Positions 1 through 8,618 of a stretch of DNA of 64,000 nt are shown here, piece after piece. The first letter of the stretch is position 1. Every line of letters begins with the position of its first letter. The notes under the pieces were generated by a model that saw nothing but the letters and a program-made list of their open reading frames with translations, was not told the DNA's origin and did no database searches. Made by a program: the position numbers and the translations under genes. The stretch spans positions 348,969 through 412,968 of the forward strand of contig CAKUHA010000001.1 of NCBI GenBank assembly GCA_934655755.1, in the 5' to 3' direction. This stretch comes from an uncultured Collinsella sp. Lineage in GTDB: Bacteria > Actinomycetota > Coriobacteriia > Coriobacteriales > Coriobacteriaceae.

Positions 1-752
1 TTGAGGTCGAGGGGCCTCACCTGTGGTGGTTCGTCAACTCTATTGGCGGGTTTGGACTGTGCGTGCCCGACCTGCGTACGCTGGGTCGGGCGGCGCGTGA
101 GGCCCATGCGCTGCTGGTTGTGGACAACACCGTGGCATGCGTCTTTGGCTGCGATCCGTTGCGGCTGGGCGCTGCGCTGTCGCTCGAGGCGCTCGATCGC
201 GTATACGCCGGTAAGGCTCCGCGCAAGCTGGTTGCCGCTTCGGTGGCGCGCTCGCAGCTCAAGCGCCATCGTGTGGATGCTGCCGCCGAGTGCGCGCATG
301 CCCTGCTTGAGGGCTGCGGCTTGGCCAAGCTTGATTTGACTGCTGACGAGGCCGGTGTGCTGGAGCGCGGACTGGACTCGCTCGATGTCCGCATGCAGGC
401 TCACTTCGACCGCGCACGTGCGCTGGCCGAGTATTTGGCCGCCAACGAGTTGGTGCGCGACGTGTACTATCCCGGGTTGAGCTCTCATCCCAACCATGCG
501 GTTGCAACGGGAATCCTCGAGCACGGCTTTGGACCGGCAGTTGAGTTTGACCTTATCGAGCGCAGTGCGGGTGATTTGTTCGATGCTTTGCCGGGGGAGT
601 TCCGCACATCGCCCGCCGGCGGCGCAACGACTCGCCTTTCGGCCCTACGCGGCAAGCAGGGGAGCACCATCCGCCTCTTTGCCGGCACCGACGACCCCCT
701 GGTTGTGGCGTCCATCCTAGACAACGCCCTCCGAAAGTTAGCTACTCTTTGA
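1..752 (+). CDS. Cys/Met-metabolism PLP-dependent enzyme family protein, 5' truncated
   Basis: The reading frame is open from base 3 at the window edge, so the N-terminus is missing. The visible part fits the C-terminal two thirds of the cystathionine gamma-synthase/lyase fold: VVDNTV matches the PLP-contacting DNTF motif, YYPGLSSHP matches the family's YYPGLxSHP, and RLFAGTDD near the end matches RLSVGIED. The region that should hold the Schiff-base lysine (family pattern S-x-T-K-Y-x-x-G-H) instead reads LEALDRVYAGK, with Arg (bases 198-200) in the lysine position by my alignment. Catalytic activity is therefore doubtful and no substrate is assigned. The stop codon overlaps the end of the convergent gene by 11 bases. 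Confidence 0.75.
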   Translation, partial: EVEGPHLWWFVNSIGGFGLCVPDLRTLGRAAREAHALLVVDNTVACVFGCDPLRLGAALSLEALDRVYAGKAPRKLVAASVARSQLKRHRVDAAAECAHALLEGCGLAKLDLTADEAGVLERGLDSLDVRMQAHFDRARALAEYLAANELVRDVYYPGLSSHPNHAVATGILEHGFGPAVEFDLIERSAGDLFDALPGEFRTSPAGGATTRLSALRGKQGSTIRLFAGTDDPLVVASILDNALRKLATL

Positions 753-1086
753 TGCTGGCGATGAGGTCGCTGGCTTTGGTGGCGATGACCTGGTTTATGT
801 CGGCCTGCAGCGTTTCGTAGACCTCTATGGCGCGCTTGCCGGCGGGGGTGAGCGTGGATCCGCGGGCGCCGTCGCGCTCGATAAGCTTGCAGCCCAGCTG
901 TCCTTCTGCCTCATTCACAATACGCCACGCTTTGGAATATGCCATGCCCATGCTCTTGGCGGCGCGGTTGAGCGAGTGCTCGCGGGCTATGCCCTGCAGC
1001 AGCAAGACGCAGCCGTGGCCGAAGACGCCCGGCAGACCTTTGTCGCACGCTTGAATGACCAATTTTGCCGTCGTCTTGTACTCCAT
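742..1086 (-). CDS. ModE-like winged-helix transcriptional regulator
   Basis: A small DNA-binding protein of about 114 residues consisting only of the ModE/LysR-type N-terminal winged helix. The segment LNRAAKSMGMAYSKAWRIV is the typical helix-turn-helix of ModE N-domains, followed by the wing region around GCKLIER and TLTPAGKRAIEVYE. No molybdate-binding MOP domain follows, so ligand sensing is not predicted. A GGGGAG ribosome site at 1098-1103 lies 11 nt before the chosen ATG at 1086. A GTG at 1095 is also in frame but only 2 nt from that site. Two overlapping inverted repeats lie upstream and may be an operator. The 3' end overlaps the convergent PLP-enzyme gene. Confidence 0.8.
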   Translation of the reverse strand: MEYKTTAKLVIQACDKGLPGVFGHGCVLLLQGIAREHSLNRAAKSMGMAYSKAWRIVNEAEGQLGCKLIERDGARGSTLTPAGKRAIEVYETLQADINQVIATKASDLIASIKE

Positions 1087-1111
1087 GCGCTTCACGTCTC
1101 CCCGCTAAAGT

Positions 1112-1139
1112 GTTTGCTGGGCAAACGCATAGCCTGCGT
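1112..1139. promoter_or_regulatory. overlapping inverted repeats, possible operator of the ModE-like gene
   Basis: GTTTGC at 1112-1117 and GCAAAC at 1121-1126 form a perfect inverted repeat with a 3-bp centre. A second one, ACGCA (1125-1129) and TGCGT (1135-1139), overlaps it. They lie directly upstream of the regulator's ribosome site, where autoregulators commonly bind. Binding is inferred. Confidence 0.4.
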
Positions 1140-1279
1140 CAAGCCCTCGTGTGCTCTTCTTAAATCATGCATTGTAGCAGTCAAAGTGCGCTAAGATACT
1201 TCCCCAGTATTGGGCGCCCAAGGTTGGGCTGGGTCCTACGAGGCCTGCAGCCGACCGGTCGCATGGAAAAAGGAGAAAC

Positions 1280-2791
1280 ATGGCTACGTTCTTTCCCGGT
1301 GAGTCCCACACGTTTTCGGAGTATCTGCTGGTCCCTGGTTATTCGTCCTCGCAGTGCATCCCCAACAACGTCTCTCTTAAGACGCCGCTAACCCGCTTTA
1401 AGCGCGGTGAGAAGCCGGCAATCACCCTGAACATCCCCATGGTTTCCGCCATCATGCAGTCCGTCTCGGGCGTCGACATGGGTGTCGCGCTCGCTACCGA
1501 GGGTGGCCTGTCCTTCATCTACGGTTCCCAGACCCCCGAGTCCGAGGCCGCCATGGTCAAGGCTGTCAAGGATCACAAGGCCGGCTTCGTCCAGTCCGAT
1601 TCCACGCTGACCCCCGACATGACCATGGAGCAGGTCATCGAGCTCAAGGAGAAGACCGGTCACTCCACCATGCCGGTCACCGACGACGGTACCCCCAAGG
1701 GCAAGCTGCTGGGTATCGTCACCAGCCGTGACTATCGTCCCAGCCGCGATGACCACCAGAAGAAGGTCTCCGAGTTCATGACCCCGCGTGAGCAGCTCAT
1801 CGTGGGCGACAAGAACATCAGCCTCAAGGTCGCCAACGACGTCATCTGGGACAACAAGCTCAACGCTCTGCCCATTGTCGACGACAACGATCACCTCATG
1901 GGCATCGTCTTCCGCAAGGACTACGACAGCCACAAGACCAACCCCAACGAGCTGCTCGATGGCGACAAGCGTTACATGGTCGGCGCCGGTATCAACACCC
2001 GCGACTATGCCGAGCGCGTGCCGCTGCTCATCGAGGCCGGTGCCGACGTCCTGTGCATCGACTCTTCCGAGGGCTTTAGCGAGTGGCAGAAGCGCACCAT
2101 CGAGTGGATCCGCGCCAACTACGGCGAGGACGTCAAGGTCGGCGCCGGTAACGTCGTCGACGCCGAGGGCTTCCGCTTCCTGGCCGACTGCGGTGCCGAC
2201 TTCATCAAGGTCGGTATCGGCGGCGGTTCCATCTGCATCACGCGCGAGACCAAGGGCATCGGCCGCGGCCAGGCCACCGCGCTGATCGACGTCTGCCGTG
2301 CTCGCGACGAGTACTACGAGGAGACCGGCATCTACGTGCCCGTGTGCTCCGACGGTGGCATCGTCTACGACTACCATATGACGCTCGCCCTTGCCATGGG
2401 CGCCGACTTTATGATGCTGGGCCGCTATTTCGCCCGCTTCGACGAGAGCCCGACCGAGCGCGTCAACGTCAACGGTCAGTACATGAAGGAGTACTGGGGC
2501 GAGGGTTCTGCGCGTGCCCGTAACTGGCAGCGCTACGACCTGGGCGGCGCCGCGAAGCTCAGCTTCGTCGAGGGCGTCGACTCCTACGTGCCTTACGCCG
2601 GCTCCCTCAAGGACGGCGTGGGCGGCACGCTCTACAAGGTCAAGTCCACGATGTGCAACTGCGGTGCCCTCTCGATCCCCGAGCTCCAGGAAAAGGCACG
2701 CCTGACGCTGGTAAGCTCAACCTCCATCGTCGAAGGCGGCGCCCACGACGTTGTAGTCAAGGACTCGCAGCAAAGCGTCTCCTACCGCTAA
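1280..2791 (+). CDS. guaB: IMP dehydrogenase, Tritrichomonas-type
   Basis: Oxidises IMP to XMP with NAD+, the committed step of GMP synthesis. The 503-residue protein has the usual TIM barrel interrupted by a CBS-pair region (about residues 95-220). The catalytic loop [12 protein letters not shown] places the nucleophile at Cys319. Asp261 and Ser262-Ser263 (IDSSEG), Arg382 (GRYFARF) and the flap dyad Arg418-Tyr419 (NWQRYDLGG) also stand at these positions. Length and numbering coincide with those I know for the IMPDH of the protozoan Tritrichomonas foetus, rather than with the roughly 490-residue Escherichia/Bacillus type. The ribosome site AAAGGAG lies 4 nt before the ATG. It is probably monocistronic, since an inverted-repeat region follows. 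Confidence 0.96.
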   Translation: MATFFPGESHTFSEYLLVPGYSSSQCIPNNVSLKTPLTRFKRGEKPAITLNIPMVSAIMQSVSGVDMGVALATEGGLSFIYGSQTPESEAAMVKAVKDHKAGFVQSDSTLTPDMTMEQVIELKEKTGHSTMPVTDDGTPKGKLLGIVTSRDYRPSRDDHQKKVSEFMTPREQLIVGDKNISLKVANDVIWDNKLNALPIVDDNDHLMGIVFRKDYDSHKTNPNELLDGDKRYMVGAGINTRDYAERVPLLIEAGADVLCIDSSEGFSEWQKRTIEWIRANYGEDVKVGAGNVVDAEGFRFLADCGADFIKVGIGGGSICITRETKGIGRGQATALIDVCRARDEYYEETGIYVPVCSDGGIVYDYHMTLALAMGADFMMLGRYFARFDESPTERVNVNGQYMKEYWGEGSARARNWQRYDLGGAAKLSFVEGVDSYVPYAGSLKDGVGGTLYKVKSTMCNCGALSIPELQEKARLTLVSSTSIVEGGAHDVVVKDSQQSVSYR

Positions 2792-2796
2792 GCGGC

Positions 2797-2911
2797 TTTC
2801 CCAAGCACCGCACCTTGGACCTCAAACCGTCGCTCGCGTACCAAAGTACGCGTCGCTCCTCTTTTGGCCCAATCTGCGGTACTTGGAAAACCCGTCCACG
2901 CTAGGACGGGT
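2797..2911. repeat. composite palindromic (REP-like) element
   Basis: An outer inverted repeat pairs 2797-2812 (TTTCCCAAGCACCGCA) with 2875-2889 (TGCGGTACTTGGAAA), allowing one bulge and one G-U pair. Nested inside is a perfect 7-bp hairpin (2835-2841 with 2846-2852, CAAA loop), flanked by two direct copies of GTCGCTC. A further 8-bp hairpin (ACCCGTCC/GGACGGGT, 2890-2911) follows. No coding potential is visible. The build resembles dispersed palindromic elements, but I see no second copy in this window. Confidence 0.5.
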
Positions 2912-2951
2912 AACAAATAGTGGTTAAGTATCAACCACGTTATTTAGATAA

Positions 2952-2990
2952 AGCGAGATGCCTGCAAGTCGCAGGCATCTCGCTTGTTGT
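2952..2990 (+). terminator. Rho-independent terminator downstream of guaB
   Basis: A perfect 15-bp stem (2952-2966 with 2972-2986) closed by a 5-nt AAGTC loop, followed by a T-rich stretch (TTGTTGTATTT). It lies about 160 nt after guaB and before the leuS leader. The T-run is imperfect. Confidence 0.65.
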
Positions 2991-3019
2991 ATTTGCTATT
3001 ATCAGTCAAGTTAACCTTA

Positions 3020-3138
3020 GGGTCGGTCGGCTTGGCTTTGTTCGCTACAAGTTCCGCACGCAAAGAAGAGCACTTAATGTGCTCTTCGTCTTGCGCAGGA
3101 CTGTCCGCAGTAGCGAGTAAAGCCAAGCCGACCGACCC
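3020..3138 (+). promoter_or_regulatory. 119-nt imperfect hairpin immediately upstream of leuS
   Basis: Bases 3020-3048 and 3110-3138 pair over 29 consecutive positions (two as G-U). Inside are further stems: 3050-3054 with 3098-3102, CGCAA (3059-3063) with TTGCG (3091-3095), and a perfect 9-bp GAAGAGCAC/GTGCTCTTC hairpin. The element ends 12 nt before the leuS ribosome site. It has none of the T-box consensus (no GGTGG...CGCG-type bulge), so its function is unknown. It could be a leader RNA controlling leuS or a small inverted-repeat mobile element. Confidence 0.6.
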
Positions 3139-3161
3139 CAGCTAAGATTAAAGGAGCTGAT

Positions 3162-5738
3162 ATGTGCGATTGCACAGATCATAAGGACGAGATCCCTGCC
3201 TACGACGCGCAGGCCATTGAGTCCCGGTGGATGAAGGCCTGGGAGGACTCCAACCTCTTTGCGGTCGACACCGACCCCGCTAAGCCCAAGAAGTACGTGC
3301 TCGAGATGTTCCCGTATCCGTCGGGCGACCTGCACATGGGCCACGCGCGCAACTACACCATCGGCGACGCCATGGCCCGTCAGGCCCGTATGCGCGGCTA
3401 CGACGTGCTGCATCCCATCGGCTTTGATGCCTTCGGTCTGCCCGCCGAGAACGCTGCCATCAAGCACAACACGCAGGCTGCCGCTTGGACGTACAAGAAC
3501 ATGGACCAGGCGCTCGCCACGATGAAGCGCATGGGCTTCTCCTACGATCTGGATCGCATGGTCAAGACCTGCAGCCCCGACTACTATCGCTGGGGTCAGT
3601 GGATTTTTGAGAAGTTGTGGGAAAAGGGCCTGGTCTACCGCAAGAAGAACCCGGTCAACTGGTGCCCCACCTGCAAGACCGTTTTGGCCAACGAGCAGGT
3701 CACCGAGGGCAAGTGCTGGCGCTGCGGCACCGAGCCCGAGAAGCGCGACCTGGAGCAGTGGTACTTCAAGATTACCGAGTACTCCCAGGAGCTGCTCGAC
3801 GACCTGGAGAAGCTCCCCGGCTGGCCCGAGCGCGTAAAGCAGATGCAGGCCAACTGGATCGGCCGCTCCGAGGGCGCCGAGGTCGACTTTACCTTGTGCG
3901 ACAAGGATGGCGAGCCCATCGAGGGCGACGAGGGCAAGATCACCGTCTTCACCACGCGTGCCGATACGCTCTTTGGCGTTTCCTTCTTTGTCCTGGCTCC
4001 CGAGTACGCCCGTCTGCACGAGCTCGTCGAGGGCACGGAGTACGAGGAGGCCGTCACCAAGATCGTCGAGGACTCCAAGCATATCTCTGCCGTCGAGCGT
4101 GCCCAGGGCACCCTCGAGAAGCACGGTGCCTTTACGGGCCGCTACGTCGTGAACCCCGTCAACGGCGAGAAGGTACCCGTGTGGGTTGCCGACTACGTCG
4201 TGGCCGACTATGGTACCGGCGCCGTCATGGCCGTTCCCTGCGGCGACCAGCGTGACTTTGAGTTCGCCCGCAAGTACGACCTGCCCATCGTGCCGATCAT
4301 CCTGGACGATGACGACCGCGCTGCCGTCGAGGCCAGCGGCGAGACCATCGATACCTTCCATGCCGAGACCGTCGATTGGGATTGCGCCCACGCTGCCGAG
4401 GGCACGCTCGTCCAGTCCGGCAAGTACACCGGTATGCGCGGTGGCAAGCACTCCGAGGGAGAGGCTGCGATCGTGGCCGATCTCGAGGCCATGGGCTGCG
4501 GCCGTCGCAAGGTCGAGTTCCGTCTGCGCGACTGGCTCATTTCCCGTCAGCGTTATTGGGGCAACCCCATCCCGGCTATCCACTGCGAGCACTGCGGCAT
4601 TGTGCCCGTGCCCGAGGATCAGCTGCCGGTGACGCTGCCCGAGAACCTGGACCTGGGTGCCGGCGAGACCCTCGCCGAGTGCAAGGAGTTCTACGAGACC
4701 ACCTGCCCCGTCTGCGGTCGTCCGGCCAAGCGCGAGACCGACACCATGGACACCTTCACCTGCTCCAGCTGGTATTACCTGCGCTATACCGATCCGCACA
4801 ACACCGAGCTGCCCTTCTCCCGTGAGGCCGCCGACCGTTGGATGCCCGTCGATAACTACATCGGCGGCATCGAGCACGCCATTCTGCACCTGCTCTACAG
4901 CCGTTTCTTTACCAAGGCTCTGCGCGACCTGGGCCTGCTGAGCGTGGACGAGCCCTTCACCAACCTGCTGTGCCAGGGCATGGTCAAGGACGAGAACGGC
5001 GACACCATGTCCAAGTCCAAGGGCAACGTCGTGCCTCCGAGCTCGGTCATCGAGCCCTACGGTGCTGACACCATGCGTCTGGCGATCCTGTTTATCGCCC
5101 CGCCCGAGAAGGACTTTGACTGGGACCCCAAGGCCGTCGAGGGTGCCAACCGCTTTATCAAGCGTGCCTGGCGTATCGTGTGGCAACTCGTCCAGTCCGG
5201 CGACGCCAACGTGGCCTTCGACAAGTCCGTGCTCGACGAGACCGCGATGAAGCTCTACCGCGAGCGTCACCGCACCATCGCCAAGTGCACCGAGGACTTT
5301 GACCGCGGCCAGTTCAACACCGCGATCTCGGCCGTCATGGAGCTCGTCAACGCGGCGAGCGCCTATCTCAACGCCACCGAGGGCGCTGCCCGCGATAAGG
5401 CGCTGTGCTACGGCGTGGCCAAGGACATCGTGAGCGTCCTTGCCCCCATCTGCCCGTTCTGGGCCGATGAGCTGTGGCACGAGGCACTCGGCTGTGAGGG
5501 CAACGCCTACACCGCTGCCTGGCCCGAGTTTGACCTGGCCGAGTCCATCGAGGACACGGTGCAGATCGTCGTCCAGGTGCTCGGCAAGGTTCGTGGCCGC
5601 ATCGACGTCGCCCGCGACGCCTCCAACGAGGAGATGCAGGCTGCCGCCGAGGCCGCCGTGGCCAAGTGGCTCGAGGGCAAGACGGTTGTCAAGGCCATCT
5701 GCGTGCCCGGCAAGCTGGTCAACCTGGTGGTCAAGTAA
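3162..5738 (+). CDS. leuS: leucyl-tRNA synthetase
   Basis: Charges tRNA-Leu with leucine in the cytoplasm. The class I signature HMGH lies at residues 58-61 ([15 protein letters not shown]) and the KMSKS loop is TMSKS at about 615-619. A zinc-ribbon-like CPTC...CWRC follows at about 168. The CP1 editing domain with [13 protein letters not shown] (about residue 345) is intact. The C-terminal anticodon-binding and LeuRS-specific domains end in GKVRGRI...KLVNLVVK. The length of 858 residues is normal for bacterial LeuRS. The ribosome site AAAGGAG (3150-3156) precedes the ATG. A long hairpin immediately upstream suggests leader-level control. A strong terminator follows. Confidence 0.98.
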   Translation: MCDCTDHKDEIPAYDAQAIESRWMKAWEDSNLFAVDTDPAKPKKYVLEMFPYPSGDLHMGHARNYTIGDAMARQARMRGYDVLHPIGFDAFGLPAENAAIKHNTQAAAWTYKNMDQALATMKRMGFSYDLDRMVKTCSPDYYRWGQWIFEKLWEKGLVYRKKNPVNWCPTCKTVLANEQVTEGKCWRCGTEPEKRDLEQWYFKITEYSQELLDDLEKLPGWPERVKQMQANWIGRSEGAEVDFTLCDKDGEPIEGDEGKITVFTTRADTLFGVSFFVLAPEYARLHELVEGTEYEEAVTKIVEDSKHISAVERAQGTLEKHGAFTGRYVVNPVNGEKVPVWVADYVVADYGTGAVMAVPCGDQRDFEFARKYDLPIVPIILDDDDRAAVEASGETIDTFHAETVDWDCAHAAEGTLVQSGKYTGMRGGKHSEGEAAIVADLEAMGCGRRKVEFRLRDWLISRQRYWGNPIPAIHCEHCGIVPVPEDQLPVTLPENLDLGAGETLAECKEFYETTCPVCGRPAKRETDTMDTFTCSSWYYLRYTDPHNTELPFSREAADRWMPVDNYIGGIEHAILHLLYSRFFTKALRDLGLLSVDEPFTNLLCQGMVKDENGDTMSKSKGNVVPPSSVIEPYGADTMRLAILFIAPPEKDFDWDPKAVEGANRFIKRAWRIVWQLVQSGDANVAFDKSVLDETAMKLYRERHRTIAKCTEDFDRGQFNTAISAVMELVNAASAYLNATEGAARDKALCYGVAKDIVSVLAPICPFWADELWHEALGCEGNAYTAAWPEFDLAESIEDTVQIVVQVLGKVRGRIDVARDASNEEMQAAAEAAVAKWLEGKTVVKAICVPGKLVNLVVK

Positions 5739-5760
5739 GCGCCACGCGCAAAGCTGACAT

Positions 5761-5804
5761 GCAAAAGACGAGGGACGATCCGGTTGGGTCGTCCCTCGTT
5801 TTGC
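5761..5804. terminator. bidirectional terminator between leuS and the lipoprotein gene
   Basis: GCAAAA-ACGAGGGACGA pairs with TCGTCCCTCGT-TTTGC (14-bp core at 5768-5781/5786-5799, GGTT loop). A-tract and T-tract arms on both sides make it functional in both directions. It sits between the ends of two convergent genes. Confidence 0.85.
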
Positions 5805-5842
5805 GTTGTATGCCCTGCTTGTTTGGCGCGTCGCACCGCCTT

Positions 5843-6415
5843 CTAAGGGATGTGCACCAGGTCCCTAAAGTAGACGTTGCCCGTTTGCTCCTCGAACATC
5901 CAGATGTTGAGGTAGATGTCGTTGAGGTCGTTGTTCACATCAAAGTCGGGGTCGTCGAACGTGCCGACAAAGGTGAGCATGGCGCGCGTTTCCTCGCCTG
6001 CGGCGACCGGTTGGCGCATGCGCACGTCGCGGATCACGCCGTTGACGTAGGCGTAGGAGTCAACATCGCCAAACATCATGTCGACACCGGTGTTATTGGT
6101 CACCGTAAAGACCAACACGGCGTCTCCGTAGCCATCCGTGTCCTTGCCGATGCAGGTGACGTGGACGTTCTCATCCGCTTCAAGGTCGATAGGGAACTGC
6201 TCTTGGGGTTCGGGGCCCAGACCCTGGGGATCGACGATGTCTTCGTTGATGTTATCGAAGCTCTCCTGTGGCGTCGTTTTATCGGCGGCTTCTGTGCTTC
6301 CGCGATCCTGCTCACACGGACCGGTTTTGCCATTGATGGTGCTGCAGCCCGCCAGGGCCAATGAGCATGCTGCGATGGCGAGCGCCGTCGTGCAGAGGGT
6401 GCCGAGACGTTTCAT
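5843..6415 (-). CDS. putative secreted lipoprotein
   Basis: A 190-residue protein beginning with a lipoprotein signal peptide: MKR, a hydrophobic stretch, then the lipobox LALAGC with the lipidated cysteine at residue 24. After a low-complexity acidic linker rich in E, P and Q, the rest looks like a single beta-sandwich (VHVTCIGKD...AVLVFTVTNNTGVDMMF...GEETRAMLTFVG). This resembles the DUF4352/telokin-like extracellular domains of Gram-positive lipoproteins. The ligand is unknown. A good ribosome site, AAGGAGG, precedes the ATG. It is monocistronic and shares a terminator with leuS. Confidence 0.8.
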   Translation of the reverse strand: MKRLGTLCTTALAIAACSLALAGCSTINGKTGPCEQDRGSTEAADKTTPQESFDNINEDIVDPQGLGPEPQEQFPIDLEADENVHVTCIGKDTDGYGDAVLVFTVTNNTGVDMMFGDVDSYAYVNGVIRDVRMRQPVAAGEETRAMLTFVGTFDDPDFDVNNDLNDIYLNIWMFEEQTGNVYFRDLVHIP

Positions 6416-6676
6416 GGGTGCCTCCTTGCTTAGAGGTTCTGGATTGGCTTGCGGTTGTTCGACCGGCTGGCTGGCTTTTTACAGAATGCCCCTTAGCGCT
6501 AGTCTGAGTGATAGGGGCTCGGGAAGGAACGCCCTTGGGGCCCGAACGGGCCTGTGGATTGGGACGCATGGCTCGTTCTTGGACGCTTGGCCGCGCTCCG
6601 CACGGTACTATCGGTCCAATTGTCCTATTCTTGTGGAGAACCTGTGCGCACGCTGACCTGCGGATTTGTACGACGC
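6416..6676. other. intergenic region with no recognised gene
   Basis: The space between the divergent lipoprotein gene and the rimP promoter. The only structure I see is a short perfect hairpin, GGCCCG-AA-CGGGCC (6539-6552). The lipoprotein promoter must lie here on the minus strand, but I cannot place it. Confidence 0.4.
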
Positions 6677-6705
6677 TTGCACGTTTGCGCAGGTATTGCT
6701 ATAGT
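6677..6705 (+). promoter_or_regulatory. sigma-70 promoter of the rimP-nusA-infB operon
   Basis: The -35 box TTGCAC (6677-6682), a 17-bp spacer and the -10 box TATAGT (6700-6705) match the vegetative consensus closely. The predicted start near 6712 gives a leader of about 70 nt. Confidence 0.75.
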
Positions 6706-6733
6706 TTGCTTGCAAATGAAGTTGTAATTGAAA

Positions 6734-6763
6734 GAAGTGGGGTTTCGGCCCCGCTTCTTTTTT
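6734..6763 (+). terminator. leader terminator/attenuator ahead of rimP
   Basis: GAAGTGGGG (6734-6742) pairs with CCCCGCTTC (6749-6757), followed by six T residues (6758-6763). The hairpin lies between the operon promoter and the rimP ribosome site, so it would stop transcription unless read through. An attenuation role is inferred from position. Confidence 0.7.
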
Positions 6764-6783
6764 GTATGGATGGAGGTGCCGCA

Positions 6784-7278
6784 ATGGTCAAGACCAAGAC
6801 CGAGCAGGCGATCATCGACGCGCTCGAGGCCGTCGCTCCTCAGCACGATGTCGACATCGTCGACGTCGAGCTCGTGGGTGCCACCAAGGCCCCCTGCGTG
6901 CGCGTGCGTATCGAGGGTGCCGAGGGTCAGAGCCTGTCGCTCAACGACGTCACGGCCAACACCAAGTGGGTCGGCGACGTGATTGAGGAGCTCGATCCCA
7001 TCTCTTCGAGCTATACGCTCGAGGTGTCGAGCCCGGGTATGGCGCGCCCGCTGCGTCGCCCGCGCGACTTTGCCCGCTTTGTGGGCGAGAACTGCGAGCT
7101 CACCTCCACCGCCACCGAGGGCCGTCGCAAGTACGCCGGCAAGATTGCCGCCGCGACCGAGACGAACGTGATCCTCGAGCTCGAGGACGGCGAGTCCGTC
7201 ACCCTCGATTTCTCTGATGTTAAAAAGTGCAAGTTGAAGCCCACCTACGACTTCAAGCCCGCGAAGGAAGGAAAGTAA
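6784..7278 (+). CDS. rimP: ribosome maturation factor RimP
   Basis: Assists 30S subunit assembly. The 164-residue protein has the RimP N-domain (VDIVDVELVGATKAPCVRVRIEG) and the family signature YTLEVSSPGMARPLRRPRDFARFVG (about residues 79-100), then the C-terminal SH3-like barrel ending DFSDVKKCKL. The ATG at 6784 is chosen because GGAGG lies 7 nt upstream and the product begins where the family begins. It is the first gene of the transcription/translation operon and the start of nusA follows 1 nt after its stop codon. Confidence 0.95.
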   Translation: MVKTKTEQAIIDALEAVAPQHDVDIVDVELVGATKAPCVRVRIEGAEGQSLSLNDVTANTKWVGDVIEELDPISSSYTLEVSSPGMARPLRRPRDFARFVGENCELTSTATEGRRKYAGKIAAATETNVILELEDGESVTLDFSDVKKCKLKPTYDFKPAKEGK

Positions 7279-7279
7279 G

Positions 7280-8527
7280 ATGGCAGCATCCGACATGATG
7301 TCCGCCCTGATGGAGCTTTGCCAGGAGAAGCACATCGACCAGCTCTACCTGATCGACCGCCTGGAGCAGTCGCTCGCCAAGAGCTATGCCGAGATCCTGC
7401 ATCTTGAGTGGGGCGCCAAGGTGACCATCGACCGCACCACCGGCAAGATCTACGTCTACCGCCTGGAGCCGATCGACGATTCCATGGACGAGGAGGGCAA
7501 CTTCACCGAGTTCGAGGAGATCGACGTCACCCCCAAGAACACGAGCCGCATCGCCGCCCAGCACGCCAAGGCCGAGATCAACGCCATCGTGCGTAACTCC
7601 GCCCGCGAGCAGATCTACGAGGAGTTCTCCGGCCGCATCGGTGACCTCATCAGCGGTACCGTGCTGCAGTCCACGCCCGACTTTACGATCGTCAAGATCC
7701 GCGAGGGCGTCGAGGCCGAGCTTCCGCACTTCGACCAGCGCCGTTACGAGAACGAGCGCAACGAGCGTCCGATGGGCGAGCGCTACCTGCACAACCAGCA
7801 CATCAAGGCCGTGATTATCGACGTCCGCGACCCCAACTCCAACCTGCAGCCGGTCCGCGGCGAGCACAGCCGTCCGCCTATCGTCATCTCCCGTACCCAC
7901 CCCGAGCTCATGCGTCGTCTGTTTGAGCAGGAGGTGCCCGAGATCTATGAGGGCACCGTCCAGATCAAGTCGATCGCCCGCGAGCCCGGCCAGCGCTCCA
8001 AGGTCGCCGTCCACTCGCTCGACGACCGCCTGGATCCCGTGGGCGCCTGCGTCGGCCCCAAGGGCAGCCGCGTGCGCGCCGTCGTGGGCGAGCTCCGTGG
8101 CGAGCGCGTCGACGTCATCCTGTGGGATGCCGATCCGGCCGTCTACGTCGCCAACGCCCTGTCGCCCGCCAAGGTCACCCGCGTCCTCATCGACGAGGAG
8201 AAGGCCTACGCCGGCGTCATCGTGCCCGACGACCAGCTGTCCCTCGCCATTGGCAAGGAGGGCCAGAATGCCCGCCTCGCCGCGCGCCTGACCGGCTGGC
8301 ACATCGATATTAAGTCCGAGACCCTTGCCGCCGACATTCTCAAGAACGTTCCCGTTCACGAGGAGCCCGCCGCCGACCTGATCGGTGACGAGGAGGACGA
8401 GGACGTCCGTCGCTGCGAGTACGTGTCCGAGGACGGCATCCAGTGCCGCAACCAGGCCCGTCCCGGCTCCCGTTTCTGCGGTGTCCACGACACCGACGCC
8501 TTCGATGATGCGGAGGACCTGATCTAG
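7280..8527 (+). CDS. nusA: transcription termination/antitermination factor NusA with a Cys/His C-terminal tail
   Basis: Binds RNA polymerase and nascent RNA to control pausing, termination and antitermination. The order is the usual one: N-terminal polymerase-binding domain (1-125), S1 domain (about 128-195, [10 protein letters not shown]), KH1 and KH2 (about 225-345; [19 protein letters not shown] and [21 protein letters not shown]). An acidic linker (GDEEDEDV) then leads to an unusual tail with C379-x9-C389-x10-C400-x2-H403, a pattern that looks able to bind a metal. The ylxR gene often found after nusA in Gram-positive bacteria is absent. Only 91 nt separate nusA from infB. Confidence 0.96.
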   Translation: MAASDMMSALMELCQEKHIDQLYLIDRLEQSLAKSYAEILHLEWGAKVTIDRTTGKIYVYRLEPIDDSMDEEGNFTEFEEIDVTPKNTSRIAAQHAKAEINAIVRNSAREQIYEEFSGRIGDLISGTVLQSTPDFTIVKIREGVEAELPHFDQRRYENERNERPMGERYLHNQHIKAVIIDVRDPNSNLQPVRGEHSRPPIVISRTHPELMRRLFEQEVPEIYEGTVQIKSIAREPGQRSKVAVHSLDDRLDPVGACVGPKGSRVRAVVGELRGERVDVILWDADPAVYVANALSPAKVTRVLIDEEKAYAGVIVPDDQLSLAIGKEGQNARLAARLTGWHIDIKSETLAADILKNVPVHEEPAADLIGDEEDEDVRRCEYVSEDGIQCRNQARPGSRFCGVHDTDAFDDAEDLI

Positions 8528-8618
8528 CGCGCGGTCGCGCTGGGCAGGTCCCAGCGCATACCCCACGCTCGTTCAGTCTCTAGGCACCACCGGTGCCAGA
8601 AAGGGTAGGTGAAGTCAT

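Noticed and set aside
2900..3161. T-box riboswitch upstream of leuS.
   Set aside because: No specifier loop with a Leu codon, no T-box bulge and no terminator/antiterminator pair; the hairpin there is a simple long inverted repeat.
3045..5480. An 811-codon open frame opposite leuS.
   Set aside because: It mirrors the GC-rich codon pattern of leuS and is rich in Gly, Leu, Val and Asp without domain motifs. The leuS frame has every synthetase signature.
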